DNA from: Ciona savignyi
Lineage: Eukaryota; Chordata; Ascidiacea; Phlebobranchia; Cionidae
NCBI GenBank assembly: GCA_000149265.1
Contig: CH002364.1
Location: 261,851-325,850, forward strand
Direction: 5' to 3'
Length of the DNA: 64,000 nt
The notes beneath the pieces are model-generated. The model had not been told where the DNA came from, ran no database searches, and worked only from the letters and a program-made list of their open reading frames with translations. Made by a program: the position numbers and the translations under genes. The number at the start of each line of letters is the position of its first letter. The first letter of the stretch is position 1. This document shows, one piece after another, positions 1 to 11,593 of the stretch.

Positions 1-3000
1 TCTTTCTATTACCGCCCGTGAATAGTTCTAATCAATGTGTAAAAAACAATATTGTAGGTTAATACATTTAGTATTTATTTAAATAAAAAAAAATCTTAGT
101 ATAACAAGGCCCAACCACATTTATTAACTGCACGCGCAATATCTTTGACTCGAAATTGTTGTGGTATGTGAGAGTTGGAAAAGCTAACCTTTTTCTTTAA
201 GTACATTAAGCAATCGTGGCCTAAGCGTTTATGTAAAGATTTTTGGCCCTGGTGCACCAGTAGGAGACGCGCTTATCTTTTTGAGGACTCGTGCGAACGC
301 GGTCAGCTCACGATAATAATAACGGAGAATAAACTGTTATTTCTTTAATATAAATCGTGAGGTCTCTAACAATTCAAGCCAAAAAGTAAACCTTGTTTCT
401 AAACTTCGGGTGTGCACACCACACGCATGTCGCGCAACTAAAAGTTCCACATTTAAAAGATCCCTGATTTATTGTTGTTTACAAGAATTTGTTCTTCGAA
501 ATAATTAATCAGATCACCGCTGCTTAATGCGTAATTGGATCTATGCCCGTCCTAACTAAATTCATATAAATAAAACGCTATTTAATATTTTTTAAATAAA
601 TGGATCAAATACATTATCTTAGTATAAAAGGTTCAACTACATTTATTAACTGCACACGCAATCTTTTTCAACCGAAATTGTTGTGGTATTGCGTCAGCTA
701 AATTACTCATATAATCATAAAACTTGGAAAAGTGTTAACCCAAAATTCCACTTAAGAAACACAATTTTTGTTTCTAGAAACGAAAATTTTGTTTCCAGAA
801 ACGAAAATTTTAGCCGAGAAACAAAAATTTCGTTTCCAGAAACGAAAATTTTGGTTTCTAGGAGCGATAACGAAAATTTTCGTTTTTATTTTATTTTTGC
901 GATATTTTGTTTATTAATATATACCTGACACTCCTCTCTATTGTTAATCTAAATAAAATTATTATTTATGGCTAGTTGTTTTAATGTTTATCGGTTGAAC
1001 ACATTTAAATCACTCTTCAATCCCGTTTGTTTCTATTACCGCCCGTAAAAAGTACTAACCAGTGTAGTATTTTCATTGTTGTATGTTTATGCGTTTATGT
1101 TTCATTTAAATAAACAGAACAAATACATTATCTTAGTTTGAAAGTTCCAACTACATTTATTAACTGTACACGCAATTCTTTTACTCGAAATTAGTGTGGT
1201 ATTGCGTCAGCTGAACTAATCATATAATCATAGAACTTTGGGAAATGCTAACCCTAAATTCCTTTAGGAAACAAAATTTTTGTTTCTAGAAACGAAAATT
1301 TTAGCCGAGAAACGAAAATTTCGTTTCCAGAAACGAAAATTTTGTTTCTAGAAGCGATAATGAAAATTTTAGTTTTTATTTTATTTTTGCGATATTTTGT
1401 TTATTAATATATACCTGACACTCCTCTCTATTGTTAATCTAAATAAAATTATTATTTATGGCTAGTTGTTTTAATGTTTATCGGTTGAACACATTTAAAT
1501 CACTCTTCAATCCCGTTTGTTTTTATTACCGCCCGTAAAAAGTACTAACCAGTGTAGTATTTTCAATGTTGTATGTTTATGCGTTTATGTTTCATTTAAA
1601 TAAACAGAACAAATACATTATCTTAGTTTGAAAGTTCCAACTACATTTATTAACTGTACACGCAATTCTTTTACTCGAAATTAGTGTGGTATTGCGTCAG
1701 CTAAACTAATCATATAATCATAGAAGTTTGGGAAATGCTAACCCTAAATTCCTTAAGGAAACAAAATTTTTGTTTCTAGAAACGAAAATTTTAGCCGAGA
1801 AACGAAAATTTCGTTTCCAGAAACGAAATTTTGTTTCTAGGAGCGATAACGAAAATTTTCGTTTTTATGTTAGTTTTGCGGAATTTTGTTTATTAATGTA
1901 TACCTGACACTTTTCTCTTATGTTAATCTAAATAAAATCTTTATTTATGGCTAGTTGTTTTAATTTTTATCGGTTGCACACATTTAAATCACTCTTTAGT
2001 CCCGTTTGTTTCTATTGCCGCCCGTGAAAAGTACTAACCAGTGTGCTATTTTCAGTGCTGTGGGTTTATACCTTAATTTTTAATAAATTGTTAAAAAAAC
2101 AATATCTTAGCATAAAAGGTCCAACTACATTTATTAACTGGACACGCAATTCTTTTACTCGAAATTAGTGTGGTATTGCGTCAGCTAAACGAATCATATA
2201 ATCATAGAACTTAGGAAAATAAAAACCCTAAATTCATTTACGAAACACAATTTTTGTTTACAGAAACGAAAATGTTATCCGAGAAACGAAAATTTCGTTT
2301 CCAGAAACGAAAATTTTGTTTCTAGAAGCGATAATGAAAATTTTCGTTTTTATGTTATTTTTGCGATATTTTGTTTATTAATATATACCTGACACTTCTC
2401 TCTTATGTTAATCTAAATAAAATCATTATTTATGGCTAGTTGTTTTAATGTTTATCGGTTGAACACATTTAAATCACTCTTCAATCCCGTTTGTTTCTAT
2501 TACCGCCCGTAAAAATTACTAACCAGTGTAGTATTTTCAATGTTGTATGTTTATGCATTTATGTTTCATTTAAATAAACAGAACAAATACATTATCTTAG
2601 TTTGAAATATCCAACTACATTTATTAACTGAACACGCAATTCTTTTAGTCGAAATTAGTGTGATATTGCGTCAGCTAAACTAATCATATAATCATAGAAC
2701 TTTGGGAAATGCTAACCCTAAATTCCTTTAGGAAACAAAATTTTTGTTTCTAGAAACGAAAATTTTAGCCGAGAAACGAAAATTTCGTTTCTAGAAACGA
2801 AAATTTTGTTTCTAGGAGCGATAACAAAAAAAATTCGTTTTATGTTATTTTACGACAGTTTGTTCATTTATATTTACCTGTCACTTATCTCTAAACTTAA
2901 TCTAAATTATTTAATATTTATGGGTAATTGTATTCCTATTTATCGATTGTATACATTTAAATCACTCTATAATGCCATTTGTTTCTTTTACCGCCCTTGA
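1..3000. repeat. Tandem array of ~490-bp units rich in short palindromes
   Basis: The landmark GCGTCAGCTAAA (with small variations) recurs at about 691, 1204, 1694, 2178 and 2668, a spacing of 484-513 bp. The second landmark, TATTACCGCCCGT, recurs near 7, 1031, 1520, 2010, 2494 and 2980. Each unit carries a block of AGAAACGAAAATTTT and its reverse complement (about 765-885, 1265-1375, 1750-1870, 2235-2350, 2735-2830) that can fold into hairpins. The first unit (1-660) and the last are diverged. The short open frames here (for example 683-928) are translated repeat. I cannot assign it to a known family. Confidence 0.9.
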
Positions 3001-3169
3001 AAAATACTAATCAGTGTGTTATTTTCAATATGGTAGGCTTATACATTATTTATTTTTAAATGAATATAACAAATACAGTATTGTGCATGTGCTTAAGCTG
3101 TATTTAACTTCTTTTCATTGACCGGTATATTTATTTTAACCAAGAGTTTTTTTAGAAACGATTATTTTG

Positions 3170-3350
3170 TTTTCAGAAATAAATTTTCCGAGGGATCGCA
3201 TTTTGTGCTCACCGTCATCATCTAGTGGTAGAAACGAAATAAAGAAACAAAATTTATGTTTCTAAAAAAAAATTTTGTTTCCAGAAACAAAAATCGCAAA
3301 TTAGAAACGAAAATCGGCTTTTAGAAACGAAATCAGAAACGAAATTTTGT
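3170..3350. repeat. Diverged edge of the 490-bp array
   Basis: Degenerate runs of AGAAACAAAAATT and related words continue past the last full 490-bp unit and stop just before the first 340-bp unit. The two arrays therefore nearly touch. Confidence 0.5.
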
Positions 3351-3389
3351 AAATGCATGCAAAAGGATAGGCGCTACCGTTCCCATGGG

Positions 3390-5210
3390 AGGTTAAAAAC
3401 CAAAACGGTATTTTTCTAAAAAAATTAGCTTTTTGTGGCATATAGCGCTTTAACGGCTGCTCCAATTTGAATAAGATTTGGTGGAATGTAAGTGCATTAG
3501 GCACTGATTTAACACTAGGAAGAAATAAAAAAATTACCTAGGGAAATACTCTAAAAAATTTGATTTTGTTCTCAAATCATGATTGTGACAGGCATACCAT
3601 GTCGCCCCGACATCTACTAGAAGGTATAATGGAATCGTAATGAAACTTAGCCATTTGTTACACAACATGGTCTAGATATGCATAAACCAAAATTTTAGGT
3701 GATAAATCAAGGGAAATTCCCCTGGGAGGTTAAAAACCAAAACGGTATTTTTTCTAAAAAATTAGCTTTTTGTGACATAGCGCTTAAGGAGGCGTTCAAC
3801 TAATTATTTTCCCTATCTCTCCAATGCAAACTGACCTCACAAAAACGACTGTCACTCAAAATCCTGACATAGGAAGTCTTAGATTTTTTCACAATTTAAA
3901 ATTGAAGCTTGGATCTGCAACCTAAACTCAAAACCCTACAAAATTTTGTTTAAAAATTTTGAGCCCATACCCCTTCGTACATCGGCAACTTTTTTCCAAC
4001 AAAACAGCTAGCAGATGCACATTCAACACCTTTATTTTACAAAGCACTGCTCCACGATTACAAAACTTTACAGCTAAACGAGAACACCGGCGCGCAGCCT
4101 AGCACATGCTGCTTTCAACAAAACAAACATTGGGGAATCACCACCATTGTTACTCAGCAAAACACTAGTTTAAAAACAATGACTCATGGAGGGTACCACT
4201 CGTCACATCCTGCCGTTCATAGAGGTCTTAATTGGTTATACGCCATCTTAAACGGCTGCTCCAATTTGAATAAGATTTGGTGGAATGTAAGTGCATTAGG
4301 CACTGATTTAACACTAGAAGGAAATAAAAAATTTACCTAGGGAATACTGTAAACAATTTGATTTTGTTCTCAAATCATGATTGTGACAGGCATACCAGGT
4401 CGCTCCGACATCTACCAAAAGGAATATTGTAATCGAAATAAAAATGTAACATTTGTTAGACAACATGATCTAGATATGCAGAAACCAAAATTTTGGGTGA
4501 TAAATATAAGGGAATTCCCCGGAGGCGTTAATAACCAAAACGTTATTTTTTTCTAAAAAAACTAGTTTTTTTGGCATAGCGCTTGAACGGCTGCTCCAAT
4601 CTGATTCAGAATTGGGTGGAATGTAAGTGCATTACCCACTAATTTAACAATTAGAAAAAAATAAAAAAAAATATCTAGGGAAAATGCCCTAAAAAAATAA
4701 GAATTTTGTTCTCAATCTTGATTGTGACAGGCATGGCATGACGCCCCGACATCTACCAGAAGGAATAATAAAATAGTTATAAAGCTTTGTTATTTGTTAG
4801 ACAAATTGGTCTAGATACGCAGAGGCAAAACTGTGGGTGATAAATCTAGGGGAATTTCCCGGAGACGTTATAACCAAAGCGGTTATTTTTTCTAAAATAA
4901 TAGCTTTTCGGAACATAGCGTTTAACCGGCTGCTCTAATTTTGATCAGATTTGGTGGAATGCTAGATCGTTAGCCATCCTGTGTCACTTAAAAGAAAGAA
5001 AACATTTTTTTAGGGTAACTCCCTTAAAAACGAAGATATGTTCCTGACTCATGATTGTGACAAGCATGCCACATTGCACTGACATCTCCAACAAGGATTC
5101 GTCAACTCGGATTAAAACTTTAAGAATTGATAGTTAACATGACCCACATGTAAAAACAGAAAGTTATTTACCAAGCCCATGGGGAATTCCCGAAGCCATG
5201 AAAAACTAAA
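3390..5210 (+). repeat. Tandem array of ~340-bp units, four diverged copies
   Basis: The motif GGTTAAAAACCAAAACGG followed by TTTCTAAAAAA, AGCGCTT, GGCTGCTCCAATTTGA and TTGTGACAGGCAT recurs with a period near 340 bp: units start near 3391, 3724, 4527 and 4866. The second copy is split by an inserted element at 3787-4246. Copies become more diverged towards the right end (last unit fades near 5200). No coding content is seen. It looks like a local satellite or the internal repeats of a larger mobile element. Confidence 0.85.
3787..4248 (-). mobile_element. MITE with TTAA target duplication inside the 340-bp array
   Basis: The array is interrupted at its AGCGCTTTAACGGCTGC site. The insert is flanked by TTAA on both sides, and its ends are inverted repeats: GGAGGCGTTCAACTAATTA on the left and the complement of GATGGCGTATAACCAATTA on the right (14 of 19 identical). 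An inverted, shorter relative lies at 42198-42469. TTAA duplication is typical of piggyBac and Kolobok elements. No transposase is present, so it is non-autonomous. Ends are accurate to a few bases. Confidence 0.8.
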
Positions 5211-5689
5211 TCGAACTGTTTTAGGAATTTAGCTTCATTTCAATACAACACTTAAAAAACGTTTTAATTTAAAACATTTGTGATGAAATCTTTGTAAATC
5301 TATCACGATTGTTCTTTTTTATAAAATTTTGCAAAAAAAAAATTAAAAAAAATATTTTATTCATCGCATCTAATTTACACGTAAGTGATTACGTAAGTTA
5401 ATTCAGGTTAACTTATAAAATGTTGTGTGCGCATAATTTGCTTACACTTGGAGTTTTTATTGGTGTTTGTTTACCCAAGATTTTTAGTTTAATAAATTAC
5501 ACATATTATTTAACCTTTTATAATTAAAAATGTCCCATTCCTGCACTAAATAGCAACGTTAAGAGGCTAAAATAGCAGAAAATGGATTAAAATGAACAAA
5601 CAACACTATTCGGCCATGGCTTTTCTGCCATATTCTCATGCGTGACGGTGCCGAAACTCGTTTGCGACTTTAAAACGGTGGTCGCGAAT

Positions 5690-5765
5690 TGAACTCACGA
5701 TTGCCCTAGTGTTAATACCCCTTGCGTTTTCCCATCATGGGTATAAACATCAATATCATATCCTG
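5690..5765 (+). mobile_element. SINE-A 3' fragment
   Basis: Matches the SINE-A tail: CGATTGCCC, TTAAC-like, CCCCTTG, GTTTTCCCAT, GGGTATAAACAT, AATATCATATCC. The tRNA-like head is missing. Confidence 0.65.
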
Positions 5766-6844
5766 CCCTAAAGTCAATTGCATTATATTTCATGTTTCCT
5801 TTATTTAATTGTGCATCACATGTATCAATTGGTGTACATCTTCATGTTATTGCTGTTCGGCTTGTTTGGCGTCCTTTCTCCAAGAGTTGAATACCTGAGG
5901 TATGAAATTCAGTTAGGTTTTGTAGATGCTTTATATAAGGAATAAATAGTCTATTATTGTGCCAGAAACAGTAATATATGGACATTTGTACTGGCCGGGT
6001 TATTTAATATCAAAGGTCTATAAATCAATAATTCAATGCTGTAATTTCGTAAAATAATCAAAAATTAGAAACAAATAAACTGGTAAAAAAGCGATATACG
6101 ATTGTATTATAGTATACGACAATTAAACGGAAAAGTTACCTTTCCGTATATATTGGTATTTACTCCGTCGTAAGACCATTTAGACCATCTCGACGAGCCG
6201 TTTGCTTCAACGATGCTTATCTTGTTAGATGTCTCTGCACGTTCTCTGCTATTGAGTGCATTGCATTCTCTATGGAATTCATTGGATTGCATGGTCTCTG
6301 GGTTTAAGTGGATCGCATGTTCAAATAGTTGCATATTAGGAACTATAGTATGGTTGACCATCGATGTCATAATTCAGGTAACCTTTCATCTTGCCAACAG
6401 TGTCATAGTTGGACTCTACAGTCTATACGCTATCTTATTTACGCCTTTTATTCATTAGGTATGAACGGGACCTATCACCTCTCCCGGCCCTAGAATCATA
6501 TTATTCGATAATATGAGAATTCGAACGGCCTGGTCTAAGCTGCGAGAATCGTATTACTCTGTAGTAGGGCGGTTAGCCAGCATAGTCTCTTAAAGGTTGT
6601 CGGGTTACCTTAAACAATGGAATACCACCCCTTCCTACGTGTCTTGCACGCTGTAGAGAGATAACTGCGAAGGGATTAATTTCCACATTGACGTAGGGGT
6701 TTTCGGTCTAAGACCACTAACTCGCGCTAAGCGCACAATTTGACTTTTTTTGGCTTACCACAAAAAATTGAATTGTGACACTCTTGGCCAGGTGAAAGGT
6801 TAACTGAATTATGCATTATTACATATATAACTTCTTTTAAACGA

Positions 6845-7000
6845 TTTTTGCCAAAAAAGTCTCTCGTACCACGCGTTTGACAAAGAATATACAACATTTG
6901 GAGTGATCTAATTAAAAAAATAAGTTTAGGTTAACATCTTTCGAAAGTGAAGTTAATTAAAACAAAAATAGTTTAAAATCAAGAAATCCATCCCGACACT
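6845..7000 (+). repeat. Dispersed copy of a palindrome-arm repeat
   Basis: Nearly the same sequence as 10805-10945 and 16165-16290: CGTACCACGCGTTTGACAAAG, ATATACAACATTTGGAGTGAT, then a TTCGAAAGTGAA block. It lies 1.2 kb outside the left palindrome arm, so this repeat is not confined to the palindrome. Confidence 0.75.
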
Positions 7001-7714
7001 AACCCACCAAACTAATCGGTTGCCATTTGTGTGAGAATAAAGTATATAGTATGTTTTTCTATTTTTCCTGGCATTTTAAGACACGTAAACGTCTCATGTC
7101 GTTTAACAGAGGCCATTCAATTATAGATGCAACGATGGTAGTTTTAAACTTATAGTCCTTCTTAGATTGTGAAAATTATTTAGTTTTTTTTTACAAAGCA
7201 TCAAGCCCACGCCGGATTAAATTAGAACCCATCCATCCTTAATTGTCGAAAATATTAGCGTATAAAGTAATTTTGGTAAGATAATCGCCATTTTACTTCA
7301 GGAACTATTATGGCTTCGTTTTGCCATTTTATGCTGTGCACATAGTCAGAAGAACATAGGCGGATGCACGATTTTCTGTTTAAATATCTGGATTGGCTAG
7401 TTGCAACTTATCACCGTGCCAATAATGCTATTTGGATGGGTGTGGGCTTTATCCAAGAATCATGTAAGAGTTTTCAATTTCCTGAATATATTTACACATA
7501 TAAATATACAATTTTCTGTATTATTTATTTATATTATAATAATATATATGAATGTTTAAAATACCGGCATATAAAGCAACATTTATGTACTGAAACCCTT
7601 GTTTACAATGCAAACTGACCTGAGTTTTCGAAACTTACTAGTACTGCGTTGGGGGCGACAGGAGGCTGCCACTTCGCCCATCCGTTTACATCCGTCGTAA
7701 CGTGTCGGACTGTC

Positions 7715-7950
7715 AAGCAGAGGTTTGTGGTTCGAAACCAGTTGATATGTCGTCGACTGTGTACTTGGACAGCGCACTTAGGGCGGTTAACTTAGTCAAT
7801 CAAAGCATCTTTCGCCAGCCAACACATCCTTATATAGGAGATGGATGGTATATTAACATCCATGAAGTTGCGAAGCGAAAGCAATTGTGTCCCTTGACAA
7901 GACACTTACAGATATTGCGTTAACCCAGTGAATTAGGGGTTTTACAAAAT
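7715..7950 (+). mobile_element. SINE-A copy, interrupted
   Basis: The B-box-like GGTTCGAAACCAGT at about 7730 and the downstream TTGTGTCC, AAGACACTTACAGATATTGC, CCAGTGAATTA and AAATTGAAGAAAC blocks (7885-7965) match SINE-A. About 130 bp of unrelated sequence separates them. Confidence 0.55.
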
Positions 7951-9209
7951 TGAAGAAACAAATGTAGCCTCACACTGCGATTGTTTATCAACAAGTATAA
8001 ACATAATATTCTCCGATAAATCGGTTTCCCAATCATACAGCACGCCAAAGGAAAGAGACAGTCGTAACAACGTCATCGAATTCATTCGTCCCAACCTCCC
8101 AGCCCACAAATGTCGTGATTCAAAACGGCAGAGATGCAGGAATCACCAACCCGACTTTCGCTTATAAATACAAATGACCGCAATCAGATTGATATTATAT
8201 ATACGTGTCCCACTCCTTCAACAATTTTGACACAAATAATCATATTAGTTTAGTTATGTCAAAAAAAATATCCTATTTTAATATTTTTTTGTCTTATGTT
8301 ACTTTGCTTTCGAAAAATGTTAACCATGTACTTATTTTTCAATTGGATCACTTCAAATGTTGTATATTCTTTGTCCAACGCGTGGTACGAGTGTCTTCTT
8401 TGGCTAAAATTGTCTTAAGGAAGTAATATACATGCCTAGACTTATATTCATGAAAACACATACAGTGTGTCGAAGGATCAGATAATTTCCGGTTTTTGCA
8501 ATAAATGTTTGGTTCGTTATTCGTAGTCTAGCGCCACTTGCAGAAGATCAGCAGTTGGCAAAAACTAAATCTGCAGACAGTTGAAACTAAGGTATTCATT
8601 CTTACAGGCTATTAATGAAAATCAAAGCATTTCTCGCTCTTGTAAAAATAAAAAAACGAACAAGTTCACCATGTTTCTGTAATACTATATCATCGGGCAG
8701 GCAACACCTGTGCACGCGTGCCACAAAGGGCATTTGAAAGTTTTTTTTTATGTCACGCCGCTTGATTTGACGCGCGCAAAATCTGAGCTAAAACCATGTG
8801 GACACTTTAACTTCTAGAGTATTAAATGTCAAAATCTCAAATACAACTTATTAAAAATTGCAAATGATAAGCAATGACTTTTTAGTGGTTGTGCTAACTC
8901 GCAACGTCCTATAACGTTTTAATGTGCCCCATAACAGCTCAATTAATCCTGACAGCGCTCAAACTAAACAATCGATTCGTATAGCTGTATAAACCGATCC
9001 TTAAATTGAAACAATATTCATTTTTTCTTATATTTTATTATTATATTTTTGATAAGAAGATACAATTTGATCAGTTGTTGTCATGTCCTGTGAATAAACA
9101 ATAGGTTAAAATTGTGGTTTTCCTTTATTAAAGAAAGGAGTCGATATTTTATGTTTGTAAGTTATATGGTAGTTGGATTCTAACTTACGTTTATCAAAAT
9201 TGGTTGGAT

Positions 9210-9740
9210 TTATTGTTCTTGCATAAGAGCTTCCATGACTTCGGCTTCCAAAGCGTCTTCTGCACAGAGAATTAAAGGTTTTGTTTAATAAGTAGTGTAA
9301 AATAATGCACTGGTTTGAGCGACGAAGTGTCTTTAAAAAAAACGAATCTTACATCACCTACAAACATCAGAGAACATTGCAATAAATACAGGCCATTGGT
9401 AGCCGGTAATATTTTTTAAACTGAAAGTGTAAGATGTTTAAAAAATGAAATTATCACTCAAACACCATACATACAAAAGAAAAAGTATCTGCATATTAAA
9501 CCTACCGAGCATATCGGCTTCGCTGCTTGGTTGTTGGTTCCATCTCTTTCTGCGCCACAAGCTCCAGTCTGGGTTGTTGTGGACGTAGTCACCGGTGGGC
9601 ACATGGGGTCCAAGTTTGGAGACAACTGGCAGAAGTCCGTCGACGACCTTCGCACCGACTCTTACGAGGCTACGGAGTGCGGCGTTAGATGGGGCCAGTT
9701 GGCCGCAAATGAAGACAAAAACGATGGCAAGCTTGAACAT
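9210..9740 (-). CDS. Secreted cationic peptide precursor (antimicrobial-like), copy 1
   Basis: Two coding exons, complement(9506..9740) and complement(9210..9259), joined at phase 1 by GT-AG signals (CTCG/GTAGG and CTGTGCAG/AAG), give 94 residues. Seen: a hydrophobic signal peptide (about residues 1-20, ending SNA), a basic amphipathic stretch (about 21-44, with R23, R27, K31, K42), a Trp/Arg-rich segment (59-68, DWSLWRRKRW), and an acidic C-terminal piece (79-94, rich in Glu). Signal, cationic core and anionic extension is the layout of ascidian hemocyte antimicrobial precursors such as Ci-MAM-A and Ci-PAP-A; the family assignment is inference from this layout. It differs from copy 2 at residue 8 (F here, L there). 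It lies head-to-head with copy 2, with 1.85 kb between start codons. A TATA-like box sits 60 bp upstream. Confidence 0.85.
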
Positions 9741-9799
9741 TCTGATGATTCTCTGATGATTTAAGAAAAGATCTGTATTTACTGGTGAACAAACCTAGC

Positions 9800-9806
9800 T
9801 TATATA
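9800..9806 (-). promoter_or_regulatory. TATA-like box of peptide gene copy 1
   Basis: TATATAA read on the minus strand, followed by the same CCTAGCTT/CACCAGTAAATAC leader as copy 2. It lies 60 bp before the ATG at 9740. Confidence 0.65.
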
Positions 9807-10544
9807 CCCATCTTAACGTATATTATCAAAACACATGCATACTGTCAAAGGATCAGATAATTTCCGTTTTTTTCATTAAATGTTTTTTTCGTTCTTAGAA
9901 GTCCATCATCCCTTCCAGAAAATCAGCTGTCTACAAAACATAATCTGCAGGCAGTTAATATTAAAGTCTTTTTATAGAACTTTTATGAGTATCAAAGGAT
10001 CTTACTTTTTGCAAAAATCAACTAATCGAACATGACTCCTAATGTTTTTTGTTAGAACACACCTTCACATAATTAACGTTTCGACTACACTTATACGAAA
10101 ACAAATTCAAATTAATTAATAAATTTATAATAATACAGAATCTTGACCATAACTAGATATATCCATAAATTGAATATATGATGTTGACCATAACTCGGAC
10201 ATAAGCCAGTGTGGCTTAGTCTTGAGGTAAACCGCAGTAAAGATATACCAAGGAGTAGGCCTAAACATTGGAATGCATTTACCGTATTTTACAAGGGCCA
10301 CACATAACGAAGGTATAGTTACCTACAAACATTGCTTTGTTTGGCCGAACGGTCTCGCTGTGTTTCCATAGACTTAAGAAATATTGGTGATTTAATATAT
10401 TGTGTAGTCAAGATAAAATGCTTAATTTTTTGTCTCATGTTACTTTACTTTCGAAACATGTTAACCGTGTACTTATTTTTTCGATTATATCACTCCAAAT
10501 GTTATATATTCTTTATCAAACACGAAAATCACAGAAACATAGTG

Positions 10545-10815
10545 AACTTGTTCGTTTTTGATGTTTGCAAGTACGAAAATGCTTTGATTTTTATTAATAG
10601 CCTGTAAGAATACCTTAGTTTTAACTGTCTGCAAAATATGTTTTGCCGACTGCTGATGTTCTGCAAGCGGCGCTAGACTACGAAGAACGAACAAAACATT
10701 TAATGAAAAACAGGAAATTATCTGATCCTTCGACAGCATGTATGTGTTTTGATGAATATAAGTCTAGGCATGTATATTACTTCCTTAATACAATTTTAGC
10801 CGAAGAAGACACTGG
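10545..10815 (+). repeat. Unpaired centre of the palindrome
   Basis: This stretch has no inverted partner immediately opposite it. It is instead a third copy of the 12965-13205 module, and it runs into TACAATTTTAGCCGAAGAAGACAC, which in the right arm follows the transposon insertion (16146). It therefore shows the uninterrupted form of the site into which the transposon jumped. Confidence 0.75.
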
Positions 10816-11309
10816 TACCACGCGTTTGACAAAGAATATACAACATTTGGAGTGATTTAATTAAAAAAAAAGTACATGGTTAACATCTTTCGAAAGTGAA
10901 CTAACATAAGACAAAAATAGTTTTAAATTAAGAAATCCATTTCGACTACACAATATATTTCATCACGAATAAATATTAAGTCTTTGGAAACACAGCAGGG
11001 CCGTTCGGTCAAAGAAAAAGCAGTTTATATAACTCCGTTTTGTGTGCCCCTTGTGAAATATGATACACGATTTCCAAACTCCTTGGTATATCTTTACTGC
11101 GGTTTACCCCACAAGACTGAGCCACACTTGCTACGAAAAATATCGGTCGTAGCTGGACGAAAACGGAATTGGATTGATCGCGTTATGGTCAAGATCCTGT
11201 TTATTATAAATTTATTAATTAATTATTATTTGTTTTGTATAAGTGGAGTCGATCCTTTCGATTATATGAGTATATAGTCCAATCGAAACATTGTTGGTCG
11301 TGTTCGATT

Positions 11310-11527
11310 GGTTGATTATTGCAAGAACGAAAAACCTTTGATACTTATAAAAGTTTTATAGAAAGACTTAAATGTTTTAACTGCCTGCAGATTATGTTTT
11401 GTAGACACCTGATTGTCTGGAAGGGATGATGGACTTCTAAGAACGAACAAAACATTTAATGAAAAAACGGAAATTATCTGATCCTCCGACAGTATGCATG
11501 TGTTTTGATAATATACGTTAAAATGTG
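11310..11527 (+). promoter_or_regulatory. Conserved upstream module of peptide gene copy 2
   Basis: About 220 bp directly upstream of the TATA box recurs, diverged, at 9810-10030 (- strand, upstream of copy 1), 8470-8720 (-), 10545-10790 (+) and 12965-13200 (+). Shared words include GAACGAACAAAACATTTAATGA, GGAAATTATCTGATCC, CGACAGTATGCATGTG and the CTGCAGATTATGTTTTG block. Only two of the five copies sit before an intact gene, so it may be a regulatory module or the remains of further gene copies. Confidence 0.6.
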
Positions 11528-11534
11528 TATATAA
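11528..11534 (+). promoter_or_regulatory. TATA-like box of peptide gene copy 2
   Basis: TATATAA within GTGTATATAAGCTAGG, 60 bp before the ATG at 11594. The mirror-image site is kept in copy 1. Confidence 0.7.
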
Positions 11535-11593
11535 GCTAGGTTTGTTCACCAGTAAATACAGATATTTTCTTAAATCATCAGAGAATCATCAGA

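Larger units (their letters stand above)
5211..8180. other. Gene-poor region with repeat debris
   Basis: No gene is supported. The region holds a 3' SINE fragment (about 5690-5765), a broken SINE (7715-7950) and, at about 6845-7000, a copy of the right-hand part of the peptide-gene palindrome repeat (CGTACCACGCGTTTGACAAA and the following 100 bp). Two open frames, 6107-6370 (-) and 7364-7464 (+), end at GT donor-like sites, but no matching partner exons were found. Confidence 0.5.

Noticed and set aside
6107..6377. Minus-strand frame with SSRWSKWSYDG before a GTAAC donor, reminiscent of the start of a thrombospondin type 1 repeat
   Set aside because: The expected cysteines do not follow, and no neighbouring exon on the same strand could be linked.
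7364..7464. Plus-strand frame MHDFLFKYLDWLVATYHRA ending at GTAAGAG
   Set aside because: Exon-like, but isolated; no partner exons, and surrounding frames are closed.
9531..9764. Open frame on the strand opposite to peptide gene copy 1 (and its mirror at 11570-11845)
   Set aside because: It is the antisense of the peptide exon. It is conserved only because both copies are near-identical; no start context or splice partner was found.
10984..11277. 97-residue open frame in the inner right arm
   Set aside because: The mirror sequence in the left arm has stops and there is no recognisable domain, so it is probably chance in a repeated region.
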